From NCBI GenBank assembly GCA_029864945.1, contig JAOTSL010000083.1:1-10822 (forward strand): a stretch of DNA of 10,822 nt, in the 5' to 3' direction. The position numbers and the translations under genes were made by a program. Source of the DNA: Gammaproteobacteria bacterium. Its GTDB lineage: Bacteria; Pseudomonadota; Gammaproteobacteria; S012-40. The notes under the pieces are model-generated. The model was not told where the DNA came from and did no database searches. It saw only the letters and a program-made list of their open reading frames with translations. Of the stretch, positions 1 to 6,939 are shown piece after piece (position 1 is the first letter of the stretch; every line of letters starts with the position of its first letter).

Positions 1-2353
1 GGGAAACTGTTTGGAATGGTCAGATGTAACTACATTACGTGTTCAGGAAGATAATTCGGTTCGGTTGCAAGGTTCAATTGATAACTCAATGACAGCTATG
101 ATGATGGTTGATCGGGATTTAAATGTTACCTACGCAAATCCAAGTACAATCAAACTTCTTAGTGATAATAAAGATGAATTGGTAAAAGTTTTTCCGGGAT
201 TTGATCCGGCTAAACTAGTGGGTTCTTGTATCGATATGTTTCATAAAGATCCGGCGCATCAACGTAAAATGCTGAGCGACCCGAATAACTTTCCCTATCA
301 AACGGATATTGAAGTTGGTCCACTTAAGTTTGCATTGAATGTGACAGCGACGATGGATGCGTCTGGAAATTACATGGGCAACTGTTTGGAATGGTCAGAT
401 GTAACAGCATTACGGATACAGGAAGATAATTCAGTTCGATTGCAAGGTTCAATCGATAATGCAATGACTGCCATGATGATGGTTGATAGAGATTTTAAAG
501 TAACTTATGTCAACGAGTCCACTGTAAATCTGTTGCGCAAAAATAGAGATGAATTATCAAAAGTGTTTCCTGGTTTTGATCCTGAAAAATTGGTGGGCTC
601 ATGTATTGATATGTTTCATAAAAACCCTGCTCATCAGCGTAATTTACTATCAACACCAGCCAATCTGCCTTTTCAAACGGACATTGATGTTGGGCCGTTA
701 AAATTTGCATTAAATGTCACGGCAATCATGGATGCGGCGGGAGAGTATATTGGTAACGGCTTAGAGTGGAACGACGTAACAGAGCAGCGCAGAAAAGAAG
801 TGGAGGTTGCCCGACTTCAGTCAGCTATTCATGGCGCACAAACAAATATGATGTTATGTGATAAAGATTTGAATATTACTTATGTGAATCCAGCTGTACA
901 GGAAATGATGTCGAAGAGGCAGACCGAGCTACGCCAGGTTTTTCCAGGTTTTGATACAAACAATCTAGTTGGTCAGTGTATTGATCAGTTCCATAAAAAT
1001 CCTGCGCATCAACGAGCTTTATTGGCAGATGTATCTAGATTGCCTGCAAAAGCAGAAATCGCAGTTGCAGGGCTTGAGTTTGTTGTTAACGCGACAGCGA
1101 TTTTAGATCCTGATGGGAACTGGATGGGTAATATGGTTGAGTGGGGCGATATTACCGAGCAAAAAGATGCTGAGCGTCAAATTGATACTTTAATTACCGC
1201 CGCGGCGTCGGGTAATTTGGATGAGCGAATTGACGTTTCGAAATATGAAGGCTTTCTCAAAGGTTTAGGTCAGGGAATCAATTCATTGATAGAAGCAGTG
1301 GTTACCCCAATTCGTGAAAACATTCGTGTAGCAACTACCTTATCAGAAGGTGATCTTCGCCAGGAAATGACAGGTGAATTTGCAGGTGAATATCTTGAGA
1401 TGCAAACAGCGTTGAACCAAACTATTACTAATTTACGCGGAATGGTAGGTCAAATACAAACTACCTCAGTTAGCTTGGTGTCTGCTGCTGGTGAGATTGC
1501 TCAAGGGAATACGGATTTAAGTCAGCGCACTGAAGAACAAGCATCCTCACTAGAAGAAACTGCATCTAGTATGGAGGAGTTAACCAGTACTGTTCGTCAA
1601 AATGCAGATAATGCACGGCAGGCAAATCAATTAGCCGCTGGTGCAAGAGATCAGGCAGAGCAGGGCGGGGAGGTTGTTCAAAAAGCGGTTAACGCAATGT
1701 CCGAGATCAATAGCAGTAGTAAAAAGATTGCTGACATTATTGGTGTAATTGATGAAATTGCATTTCAGACAAACTTATTAGCACTTAACGCCGCGGTCGA
1801 GGCTGCAAGAGCAGGTGAGCAAGGGCGAGGTTTTGCGGTGGTCGCCGGTGAGGTTAGAAACCTTGCGCAACGATCTGCCGGTGCGGCGAAAGAAATTAAA
1901 ACATTGATTCAGGATAGTGTTGAAAAAGTGGAAGACGGTAGTCGGTTGGTTGATCAATCTGGACAAACGCTGGGTGAGATAGTTGCCTCGGTTAAAAAGG
2001 TAAGTGACATCATTGCGGAAATTGCAGCAGCGAGTCAGGAGCAGTCGTCTGGAATTGATCAGGTGAACAAAGCAGTTACCCAAATGGATGAGGTTACGCA
2101 ACAAAATGCGGCATTAGTTGAAGAAGCTGCGGCAGCGAGTGAGTCTATGGATGAGCAAGCGAGAGGGCTGCAGAAATTAATGGAGTTCTTCAAGACTGAT
2201 GGGGGTAGTCAAAGCATGATGGGTGGACAAGCAGCAGCCCCGGCTCAAGCGCCTCGCGCTGCCGCGCCTGCACCTGCGGCATCTAGACCTGCTGCCTCGC
2301 GACCGTCACCTAGCAAGCCACCGGCGGGTGATTCAGAATGGGAAGAATTCTAA
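1..2353 (+). CDS. Aer2-like multi-PAS methyl-accepting chemotaxis protein, 5' end missing
   Basis: Soluble chemoreceptor that should control a CheA kinase through CheW. The frame is open from base 2, so the start lies outside the window. Numbering from the TTG at base 11, residues 1-375 are three PAS domains of 125 residues each, and the first codons (GNCLEW) are the last strand of a fourth. Residues about 390-485 look like two HAMP units. The signalling domain follows, with hairpin motif EIAFQTNLLALNAAVEAAR from residue 582. Aligned without gaps to E. coli Tsr, Glu509, Glu516, Glu523 and Glu705 fall at methylation positions, which suggests the 36-heptad class. An Ala/Pro-rich linker (about 738-775) leads to a C-terminal EWEEF, a CheR-docking pentapeptide. 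No membrane segment is seen. PAS, two HAMPs, signalling hairpin and a WEEF-type tail, followed by cheR-cheD-cheB, match P. aeruginosa Aer2 and its cluster. Ligand binding is inferred, not shown. Confidence 0.93.
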   Translation, partial: GNCLEWSDVTTLRVQEDNSVRLQGSIDNSMTAMMMVDRDLNVTYANPSTIKLLSDNKDELVKVFPGFDPAKLVGSCIDMFHKDPAHQRKMLSDPNNFPYQTDIEVGPLKFALNVTATMDASGNYMGNCLEWSDVTALRIQEDNSVRLQGSIDNAMTAMMMVDRDFKVTYVNESTVNLLRKNRDELSKVFPGFDPEKLVGSCIDMFHKNPAHQRNLLSTPANLPFQTDIDVGPLKFALNVTAIMDAAGEYIGNGLEWNDVTEQRRKEVEVARLQSAIHGAQTNMMLCDKDLNITYVNPAVQEMMSKRQTELRQVFPGFDTNNLVGQCIDQFHKNPAHQRALLADVSRLPAKAEIAVAGLEFVVNATAILDPDGNWMGNMVEWGDITEQKDAERQIDTLITAAASGNLDERIDVSKYEGFLKGLGQGINSLIEAVVTPIRENIRVATTLSEGDLRQEMTGEFAGEYLEMQTALNQTITNLRGMVGQIQTTSVSLVSAAGEIAQGNTDLSQRTEEQASSLEETASSMEELTSTVRQNADNARQANQLAAGARDQAEQGGEVVQKAVNAMSEINSSSKKIADIIGVIDEIAFQTNLLALNAAVEAARAGEQGRGFAVVAGEVRNLAQRSAGAAKEIKTLIQDSVEKVEDGSRLVDQSGQTLGEIVASVKKVSDIIAEIAAASQEQSSGIDQVNKAVTQMDEVTQQNAALVEEAAAASESMDEQARGLQKLMEFFKTDGGSQSMMGGQAAAPAQAPRAAAPAPAASRPAASRPSPSKPPAGDSEWEEF
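11..1135 (+). repeat. Three tandem 375-bp repeats, each coding one PAS domain
   Basis: Units run 11-385, 386-760 and 761-1135, each exactly 375 bp with no indels, so landmark codons recur at a constant offset (His codons at 242, 617 and 992; Trp codons at 17, 392, 767 and 1142). By hand alignment units 1 and 2 share about 98 of 125 residues. Their first 111 bases differ at about 15 positions, and a 26-base block is identical (5-30 versus 380-405). Unit 3 is clearly more diverged. The array probably continues left of the window, because base 2 onward already encodes the end of another unit. Confidence 0.95.
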
Positions 2354-2430
2354 TCTTCAAATCAGCAAGTTTTTGATAATGGAAAGAGCGTGTTTTTTGT
2401 AAATGAATAGCTAGGGATTGCGGTAATAAA

Positions 2431-3279
2431 ATGGTAGATGATATTCACGAACGAGAGTTTGATTTCTCAAATGCTGATTTTGAAAAAATAAGGCGTTTTA
2501 TAAAAGATGAAACAGGAATCAAACTCTCTGACGGCAAAAAAAATATGGTGTACGGACGTTTGTCTCGCCGTTTGAGGCAGGTGGGGATGTCAAAGTTTTC
2601 TGATTACTTTGATATGGTTAGTGCGAACGAGTCATCCGATGAGCGCGGTCAATTTATTAATGCAATAACGACCAATCTCACATCGTTTTTTCGTGAAGAG
2701 CATCATTTTGAATTTTTAAAGAAGGATGTAGTGCCGAGACTTATGGCCGAAAATGCATCGACAAAAAGAATTCGGATATGGTCTGCAGGTTGCTCCACTG
2801 GTGAAGAACCGTATTCAATTGCCATTGCGTTGCATGAGTCAATACCTGATATTGATAGGTGGGATATTAAAATCCTCGCGACTGATCTTGACACTAATGT
2901 GCTAGCTCATGGCGAACGTGGTGTGTACGATATTGAACGCATCTCGGCGCTGAGTAAAATGCGTAAGGCTACTTGGTTTTTGAAAGGAAAGGGTGCAAAA
3001 GGTGGCAGCGTAAAAGTAGATTCAAGGCTGCAGAGTTTGATCACATTCAGGCAATTGAATTTGATGGGGGCATGGCCAATGAAAGGCTCATTTGACTTTA
3101 TGTTTTGCCGGAATGTGGTAATTTATTTTGATAAAGATACGCAAAGGATTTTATTTGACCGTTACGCGAACTTACTGAGCTCAAGTGCAAATTTGTTTTT
3201 GGGCCATTCAGAGTCTATGCATAATGTATGTGATCGGTTTAATCTGATCGGTAATACTATTTATAAAAAGATAAAATAA
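2431..3279 (+). CDS. cheR: Chemotaxis protein methyltransferase CheR
   Basis: Transfers methyl groups from S-adenosylmethionine to receptor glutamates during adaptation. The 282 residues are the normal family length. An N-terminal helical domain carries TNLTSFFREEHHF (81-93). The Rossmann-like catalytic domain has the cofactor loop WSAGCSTGEEPYS (117-129), ATDLD (150-154) and FCRNVVIYFD (225-234). The beta-subdomain (about 160-210) aligns without gaps to E. coli CheR by my recollection, as expected of enzymes that dock on a receptor pentapeptide; the upstream receptor ends in EWEEF. The ATG at 2431 has an in-frame TGA 27 bases upstream and only a weak Shine-Dalgarno match. The 77-base gap after the receptor gene shows no terminator, so the two are probably co-transcribed. 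It is the likely counterpart of P. aeruginosa CheR2. Confidence 0.96.
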   Translation: MVDDIHEREFDFSNADFEKIRRFIKDETGIKLSDGKKNMVYGRLSRRLRQVGMSKFSDYFDMVSANESSDERGQFINAITTNLTSFFREEHHFEFLKKDVVPRLMAENASTKRIRIWSAGCSTGEEPYSIAIALHESIPDIDRWDIKILATDLDTNVLAHGERGVYDIERISALSKMRKATWFLKGKGAKGGSVKVDSRLQSLITFRQLNLMGAWPMKGSFDFMFCRNVVIYFDKDTQRILFDRYANLLSSSANLFLGHSESMHNVCDRFNLIGNTIYKKIK

Positions 3280-3281
3280 TT

Positions 3282-3905
3282 ATGGCTATGATAGAACCAA
3301 CTTACCCTATGGCAAAAGCTATAAAAGGCTTTAGTGATATTAAACGGTACTGGGATAAAACGCTTGGGCAATATACAGCAAAAATATTGCCTGGCGAGTT
3401 TTATGTCACAATCACAGATGAAGGTATCTCAACTGTTCTTGGTTCTTGTATTTCCGCTTGTGTTCGTGACAGAAAGCTTGGGATTGGCGGTATGAATCAC
3501 TTTATGTTGCCTGCTACGGGTTTCGAAGATGCAATGGGGTCAGCGAATCGATACGGTAACTTTGCGATGGAGAATTTGATTAACGAAATTCTCAAAAATG
3601 GTGGTCGACGGGAAAATCTCGAAGTCAAAATATTTGGTGGTGGAAAGATTTTGCAAAATATGACAGATGTTGGTGAGCGGAATATCGCATTTGTAAGAGA
3701 ATATATCAAGGTCGAAGGGATACACTTGGTGTCGGAAGATGTTGGAGATAATTACCCGCGTAAGGTTATTTATTTTCCTGCGTCCGGAAAGGCGTTGTTG
3801 AAAAAAATGCGTTCATTGCACAATGACACAGTGGTTTCACGCGAGCGTGATTACATGAAAGGTCTTGATGTTAAGCCTGATCAAGGTGATATAGAGTTAT
3901 TTTGA
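3282..3905 (+). CDS. cheD: Chemoreceptor glutamine deamidase CheD
   Basis: Deamidates specific receptor glutamines to glutamates, creating methylation sites. The family core starts near residue 37 (LPGEFYVT). The catalytic Cys lies in TVLGSCISACVRD (Cys56) and the catalytic His in GGMNHFMLP (His73), both in the expected context. A later conserved stretch is KIFGGGKILQNM. The first 35 or so residues form an extension before the core, also seen in proteobacterial CheD as I recall. The gene starts 2 bases after the cheR stop and ends 1 base before cheB, so translation is probably coupled. A second possible start (third codon, Met) would remove only two residues. No CheC partner is visible in the window, so the role is likely receptor editing within this cluster. 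Confidence 0.95.
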   Translation: MAMIEPTYPMAKAIKGFSDIKRYWDKTLGQYTAKILPGEFYVTITDEGISTVLGSCISACVRDRKLGIGGMNHFMLPATGFEDAMGSANRYGNFAMENLINEILKNGGRRENLEVKIFGGGKILQNMTDVGERNIAFVREYIKVEGIHLVSEDVGDNYPRKVIYFPASGKALLKKMRSLHNDTVVSRERDYMKGLDVKPDQGDIELF

Positions 3906-3906
3906 T

Positions 3907-4989
3907 ATGTCTAAAATAAAAGTATTAATAGTAGATGATTCTGCACTGGTTCGAAAAGTACTGACGGAAATATTGTCCTCCGATCCTGAGATTGAGGTTG
4001 TTGGGGCTGCGGTTGACCCTATTGCTGCCAGAGATAAGATAAAACAACTTAACCCTGATGTATTAACGCTGGATGTGGAAATGCCGAAGATGGACGGCAT
4101 TACATTTCTTGCCAATATTATGCGATTGCGTCCGATGCCGGTGGTTATGATTTCATCGCTTACGGAGAAAGGCGCTGACATTACTTTTCAGGCGCTTGAA
4201 ATTGGCGCTGTTGATTTTGTTTCCAAGCCCAAGCTTGATGTGGCGCACGGGATGGAAGAGTATGCTGAGATTATTATAGAAAAAGTAAAAATGGCAAGTA
4301 AAGCGCGAGTTCGCACTCGAGATGTTAGAAGTTCCGGGGCATCCGGTAATGGTGAGCGAGTACCAGAAAGACTCTCAGCGGATGCGGTTTTGGCAAAAAG
4401 TGATGCTAGAACACATTTTTCATCTACGGAAAAAATCATTGCTATTGGTGCCTCAACTGGTGGTACTGAGGCAATAAAAGATGTTTTGATGGGGCTGCCC
4501 GCAGATACTCCCGGCATCGTTATTACTCAACATATTCCAGCGCAGTTCAGTGGGCCTTTTGCAAAGCGAATGAATGGCTGTTGCGCAATGCAAGTTTGCG
4601 AGGCGACCGATGGCGAACAAATTTTGCCAGGACATGTTTACATTGCACCCGGTAGCCACCATTTGATGGTGGTGCGAAGTGGTGCGCGTTATTTGTGTAA
4701 ATTAAGTGATGGACCACCGGTAAATCGGCATAAGCCATCAGTTGATGTGTTGTTCCGGTCAGTCTCTCAAAATGTAGGCGTAAATGCCGTTGGTGTTATT
4801 TTGACTGGTATGGGTAATGACGGGGCTGCAGGTTTGAAAGAAATGCAAGAAGCCAGTGCCCCGACGATCGCGCAGGATGAAAACAGCAGTGTTGTTTGGG
4901 GAATGCCTGGCGAGGCCGTTAAACTTGGTGCTGCAGATGCTATTTGGCCGTTGAGTAGAGTTGCAGCCAAGATATTGAAGTTGTTGTAA
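3907..4989 (+). CDS. cheB: Chemotaxis response regulator protein-glutamate methylesterase CheB
   Basis: Removes methyl groups from receptor glutamates, closing the adaptation loop, and is activated by phosphate from CheA. The N-terminal receiver domain (1 to about 125) has the acidic pair Asp10-Asp11, the phosphorylation site Asp56 in LDVEMPKMDG, and the conserved Lys107 in SKP. A linker of about 50 residues rich in Arg and Ser follows. The C-terminal esterase domain has the catalytic triad Ser183 (GASTGG), His209 (TQHIP) and Asp305 (GMGNDGAAGL). The length of 360 residues is normal. It begins 1 base after the cheD stop and is the last gene of the chemosensory cluster. It corresponds by position to P. 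aeruginosa CheB2. Confidence 0.97.
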   Translation: MSKIKVLIVDDSALVRKVLTEILSSDPEIEVVGAAVDPIAARDKIKQLNPDVLTLDVEMPKMDGITFLANIMRLRPMPVVMISSLTEKGADITFQALEIGAVDFVSKPKLDVAHGMEEYAEIIIEKVKMASKARVRTRDVRSSGASGNGERVPERLSADAVLAKSDARTHFSSTEKIIAIGASTGGTEAIKDVLMGLPADTPGIVITQHIPAQFSGPFAKRMNGCCAMQVCEATDGEQILPGHVYIAPGSHHLMVVRSGARYLCKLSDGPPVNRHKPSVDVLFRSVSQNVGVNAVGVILTGMGNDGAAGLKEMQEASAPTIAQDENSSVVWGMPGEAVKLGAADAIWPLSRVAAKILKLL

Positions 4990-5104
4990 GTGCCTCCTCC
5001 TCTTTTTTTAAAGGGGTAATCATCGATAAAATCCCGCCTCCACACGATAATCTCGTGAATTCATAAAACATACGGGTTAAGATGTGGTTTTTAATTACTA
5101 TTTT

Positions 5105-5136
5105 AATTGATCAATGGATAACAACGAAAAGAAGAA
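5105..5136 (+). promoter_or_regulatory. pcnB start region: no Shine-Dalgarno, A-rich early codons
   Basis: The bases before the ATG at 5114 are AT-rich with no purine Shine-Dalgarno block, and an in-frame TGA lies at 5108-5110, so the start cannot lie upstream. The first codons are A-rich, and AAGAAGAA at 5129-5136 fits the AAnAAnAA pattern known from Hfq/Crc targets in Pseudomonas. That it acts as a control site is inference; the A-richness could simply aid initiation without a Shine-Dalgarno. Confidence 0.3.
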
Positions 5137-6430
5137 CGCAGAAAAATGCATTTATCCGCGTCCTGATCACATTATATCAAGATCAAACATTAGCCCTAAT
5201 GCGGTTAAAGTACTCTATCGCCTGAATGGCGCTGGCTTTGAGGCATTTCTTGTTGGCGGTGGTGTTCGGGATTTACTGTTAGAGCGTAAACCAAAAGATT
5301 TTGACGTCACAACAAATGCAACGCCGGAAGATGTGCGCGCTTTGTTTCGGAATTGTCGATTAATTGGTCGTCGATTCCGCTTGGCTCACGTTCACTTTGG
5401 TTCGGAAATTATCGAGGTGGCAACATTTCGAGGGCAGCATGAAGGCGATCAGGGTGACGAGGGGCAAATTGTTGATGGAATGATTGTCCGGGACAATGTT
5501 TACGGTAGCCTCGAAGAAGATGCCTGGCGCCGTGACTTTAGTGTTAACTCGCTTTATTACAACGTAAAAGATTTTTCGGTTGAGGATCACGTTGGTGGTC
5601 TTGCGGACCTAAAAGCAAAGAAACTCCGCATATTGGGTGACCCTGAGGCTCGTTATCGGGAAGATCCCGTGCGCATGCTACGTGCGGTACGGTTTGCCGC
5701 AAAACTCGATTTTACGATTGATGCTGAGTCAGAGGCACCCTTGTTTGAGTTAGGTGGATTACTCGAAGGTGTTCCGCCTGCGCGTTTATTCGAAGAAGTT
5801 TTAAAATTATTTTTATCCGGGCATGCTGTAAAAACGCTGGAGCTTCTTCGTCGCTATAATTTATTTCATTTTCTTTTTCCGCAAACCGAAGTGTGTCTTA
5901 AAGAAGATGTTGATGGTGTTAACCTCGCTTTTATTAATCGCGCATTAGAAAACACCGATAGCCGAGTCGCAGAAGGTAAGCCTGTTACGCCAGCGTTTAT
6001 TTTCGCGGTATTTTTATGGCAACCTGTTGTGTGTTTGAGAGCGAAATACTTAGAGCGGGGTATGAGCGAAAGCCAAACCATGACCGCAGCTGCCGACGCG
6101 GTTATGTCGGGTCAAAGTCGTCGCATTTCTATTCCTCGTCGATTTCATACACCTATGCGTGATATTTGGCATTTGCAGGATCGTTTTCTCAAGCGTGCAC
6201 CAAAAAGATCAATTCGCTTACTTACCCATCCTCGTTTTAGAGCAGGTTATGATTTTTTGTTGCTGCGCGCGGAAGTGGGCGATGCTGAAGTTGAACTGGC
6301 TCAGTGGTGGACATCATTTTATGATGCAGACGAGTCAGGCCGAGGAGAGATTACGGATAAGCTCAGTCGTGGTCGCCGTCAATTTAAACGCCGCAAATCT
6401 AAGTCAAATACCAGCCCTGGCACTGAATAG
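5114..6430 (+). CDS. pcnB: Poly(A) polymerase I
   Basis: Adds 3' poly(A) tails to RNA, marking it for decay. It belongs to the class II nucleotidyltransferase family shared with CCA-adding enzymes. The nucleotidyltransferase head has LVGGGVRDLLL (46-56) and the metal-binding pair Asp62 and Asp64 in KDFDVTTNAT. RRDFSVNSLYYN (139-150) supplies a further acidic residue, and YREDPVRMLRAVRFAAKL (181-198) is the conserved neck motif. The NCRLIGRRFRLAHV stretch favours PcnB over a tRNA nucleotidyltransferase. The C-terminus from about 418 is Arg/Lys-rich, as in E. coli PcnB, and fits RNA binding. At 438 residues it is slightly shorter than E. coli PcnB because of a shorter N-terminus. The ATG is fixed by an in-frame stop just upstream. 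Its stop codon overlaps the folK start by 1 base. Confidence 0.96.
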   Translation: MDNNEKKNAEKCIYPRPDHIISRSNISPNAVKVLYRLNGAGFEAFLVGGGVRDLLLERKPKDFDVTTNATPEDVRALFRNCRLIGRRFRLAHVHFGSEIIEVATFRGQHEGDQGDEGQIVDGMIVRDNVYGSLEEDAWRRDFSVNSLYYNVKDFSVEDHVGGLADLKAKKLRILGDPEARYREDPVRMLRAVRFAAKLDFTIDAESEAPLFELGGLLEGVPPARLFEEVLKLFLSGHAVKTLELLRRYNLFHFLFPQTEVCLKEDVDGVNLAFINRALENTDSRVAEGKPVTPAFIFAVFLWQPVVCLRAKYLERGMSESQTMTAAADAVMSGQSRRISIPRRFHTPMRDIWHLQDRFLKRAPKRSIRLLTHPRFRAGYDFLLLRAEVGDAEVELAQWWTSFYDADESGRGEITDKLSRGRRQFKRRKSKSNTSPGTE

Positions 6431-6939
6431 TGAGTAAGGCATATATTGGTGCTGGCGGCAACTTGGGCGACGCGTCAGCTACCTTAAGTTCTGCTTTTGC
6501 CCTACTTGAGCAAAACCTGGATATAAATTCGATTGCTTTATCAGCGTTTTATTTAAGCAAGCCCTTGAATGATGCGAATCAGCCGCAATATATTAATGCG
6601 GTAGCTGAGATTGAGACCCATCTGACACCAGAGTGCCTTCTTACCTTGTTGCAGGAAACAGAACAATGTTTTGGCAGGGTAAGAACAGATGAGCAGTGGT
6701 CATCTCGTACTTTAGATCTGGATATTTTGTTGTATGACGAACTTCAAATATCCACTGAGCATTTAACAATTCCTCATTCCGGCATGTTGGTTCGTGATTT
6801 TGTTTTGCAGCCGTTGTATGAGATTGCGCCTGATTTGGTTATACCGGGTTATGGCTCGTTGGCTGGCGCGTTAGATGCCTGCGAAATTCGTGGTTTGATA
6901 AAAATACCCGTGGAAAAAACTGATGAACACAATTGCTAA
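6430..6939 (+). CDS. folK: HPPK, 6-hydroxymethyl-7,8-dihydropterin pyrophosphokinase
   Basis: Transfers pyrophosphate from ATP to 6-hydroxymethyl-7,8-dihydropterin, the step before dihydropteroate synthase in folate synthesis. The start is a GTG whose first base is the last base of the pcnB stop (TAGTG), so translation is coupled. It opens with AYIGAGGNLGD. The pterin pocket residues Tyr54 and Asn56 lie in QPQYINAV. The family signature FGRVRTDEQWSSRTLDLDIL (81-100) contains Arg83, Arg93 and the magnesium ligands Asp96 and Asp98, each one position later than the E. coli residues. His116 starts the last conserved block, followed by RDFVLQPLYEIAPD. The length of 169 residues is normal. Confidence 0.96.
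   Translation: MSKAYIGAGGNLGDASATLSSAFALLEQNLDINSIALSAFYLSKPLNDANQPQYINAVAEIETHLTPECLLTLLQETEQCFGRVRTDEQWSSRTLDLDILLYDELQISTEHLTIPHSGMLVRDFVLQPLYEIAPDLVIPGYGSLAGALDACEIRGLIKIPVEKTDEHNC

Noticed and set aside
3497..4517. Several antisense open frames of 60-109 codons under cheD and cheB.
   Set aside because: All are opposite strongly conserved coding sequence, with no start signals or recognisable motifs.
4999..5016. CCTCTTT...AAAGGGG inverted repeat just after cheB, as a possible terminator.
   Set aside because: The stem is mostly A-T with a G-T pair, the loop is Ts, and no T-run follows the 3' arm on either strand.
5043..5057. CACGA-TAATC-TCGTG palindrome before pcnB.
   Set aside because: Only 5 bp with no T-run and no recognised operator; likely chance in a 124-base gap.
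6159..6437. A second + strand open frame of 92 codons inside the end of pcnB.
   Set aside because: It overlaps clearly coding pcnB sequence in another frame and resembles no known protein; a shadow.
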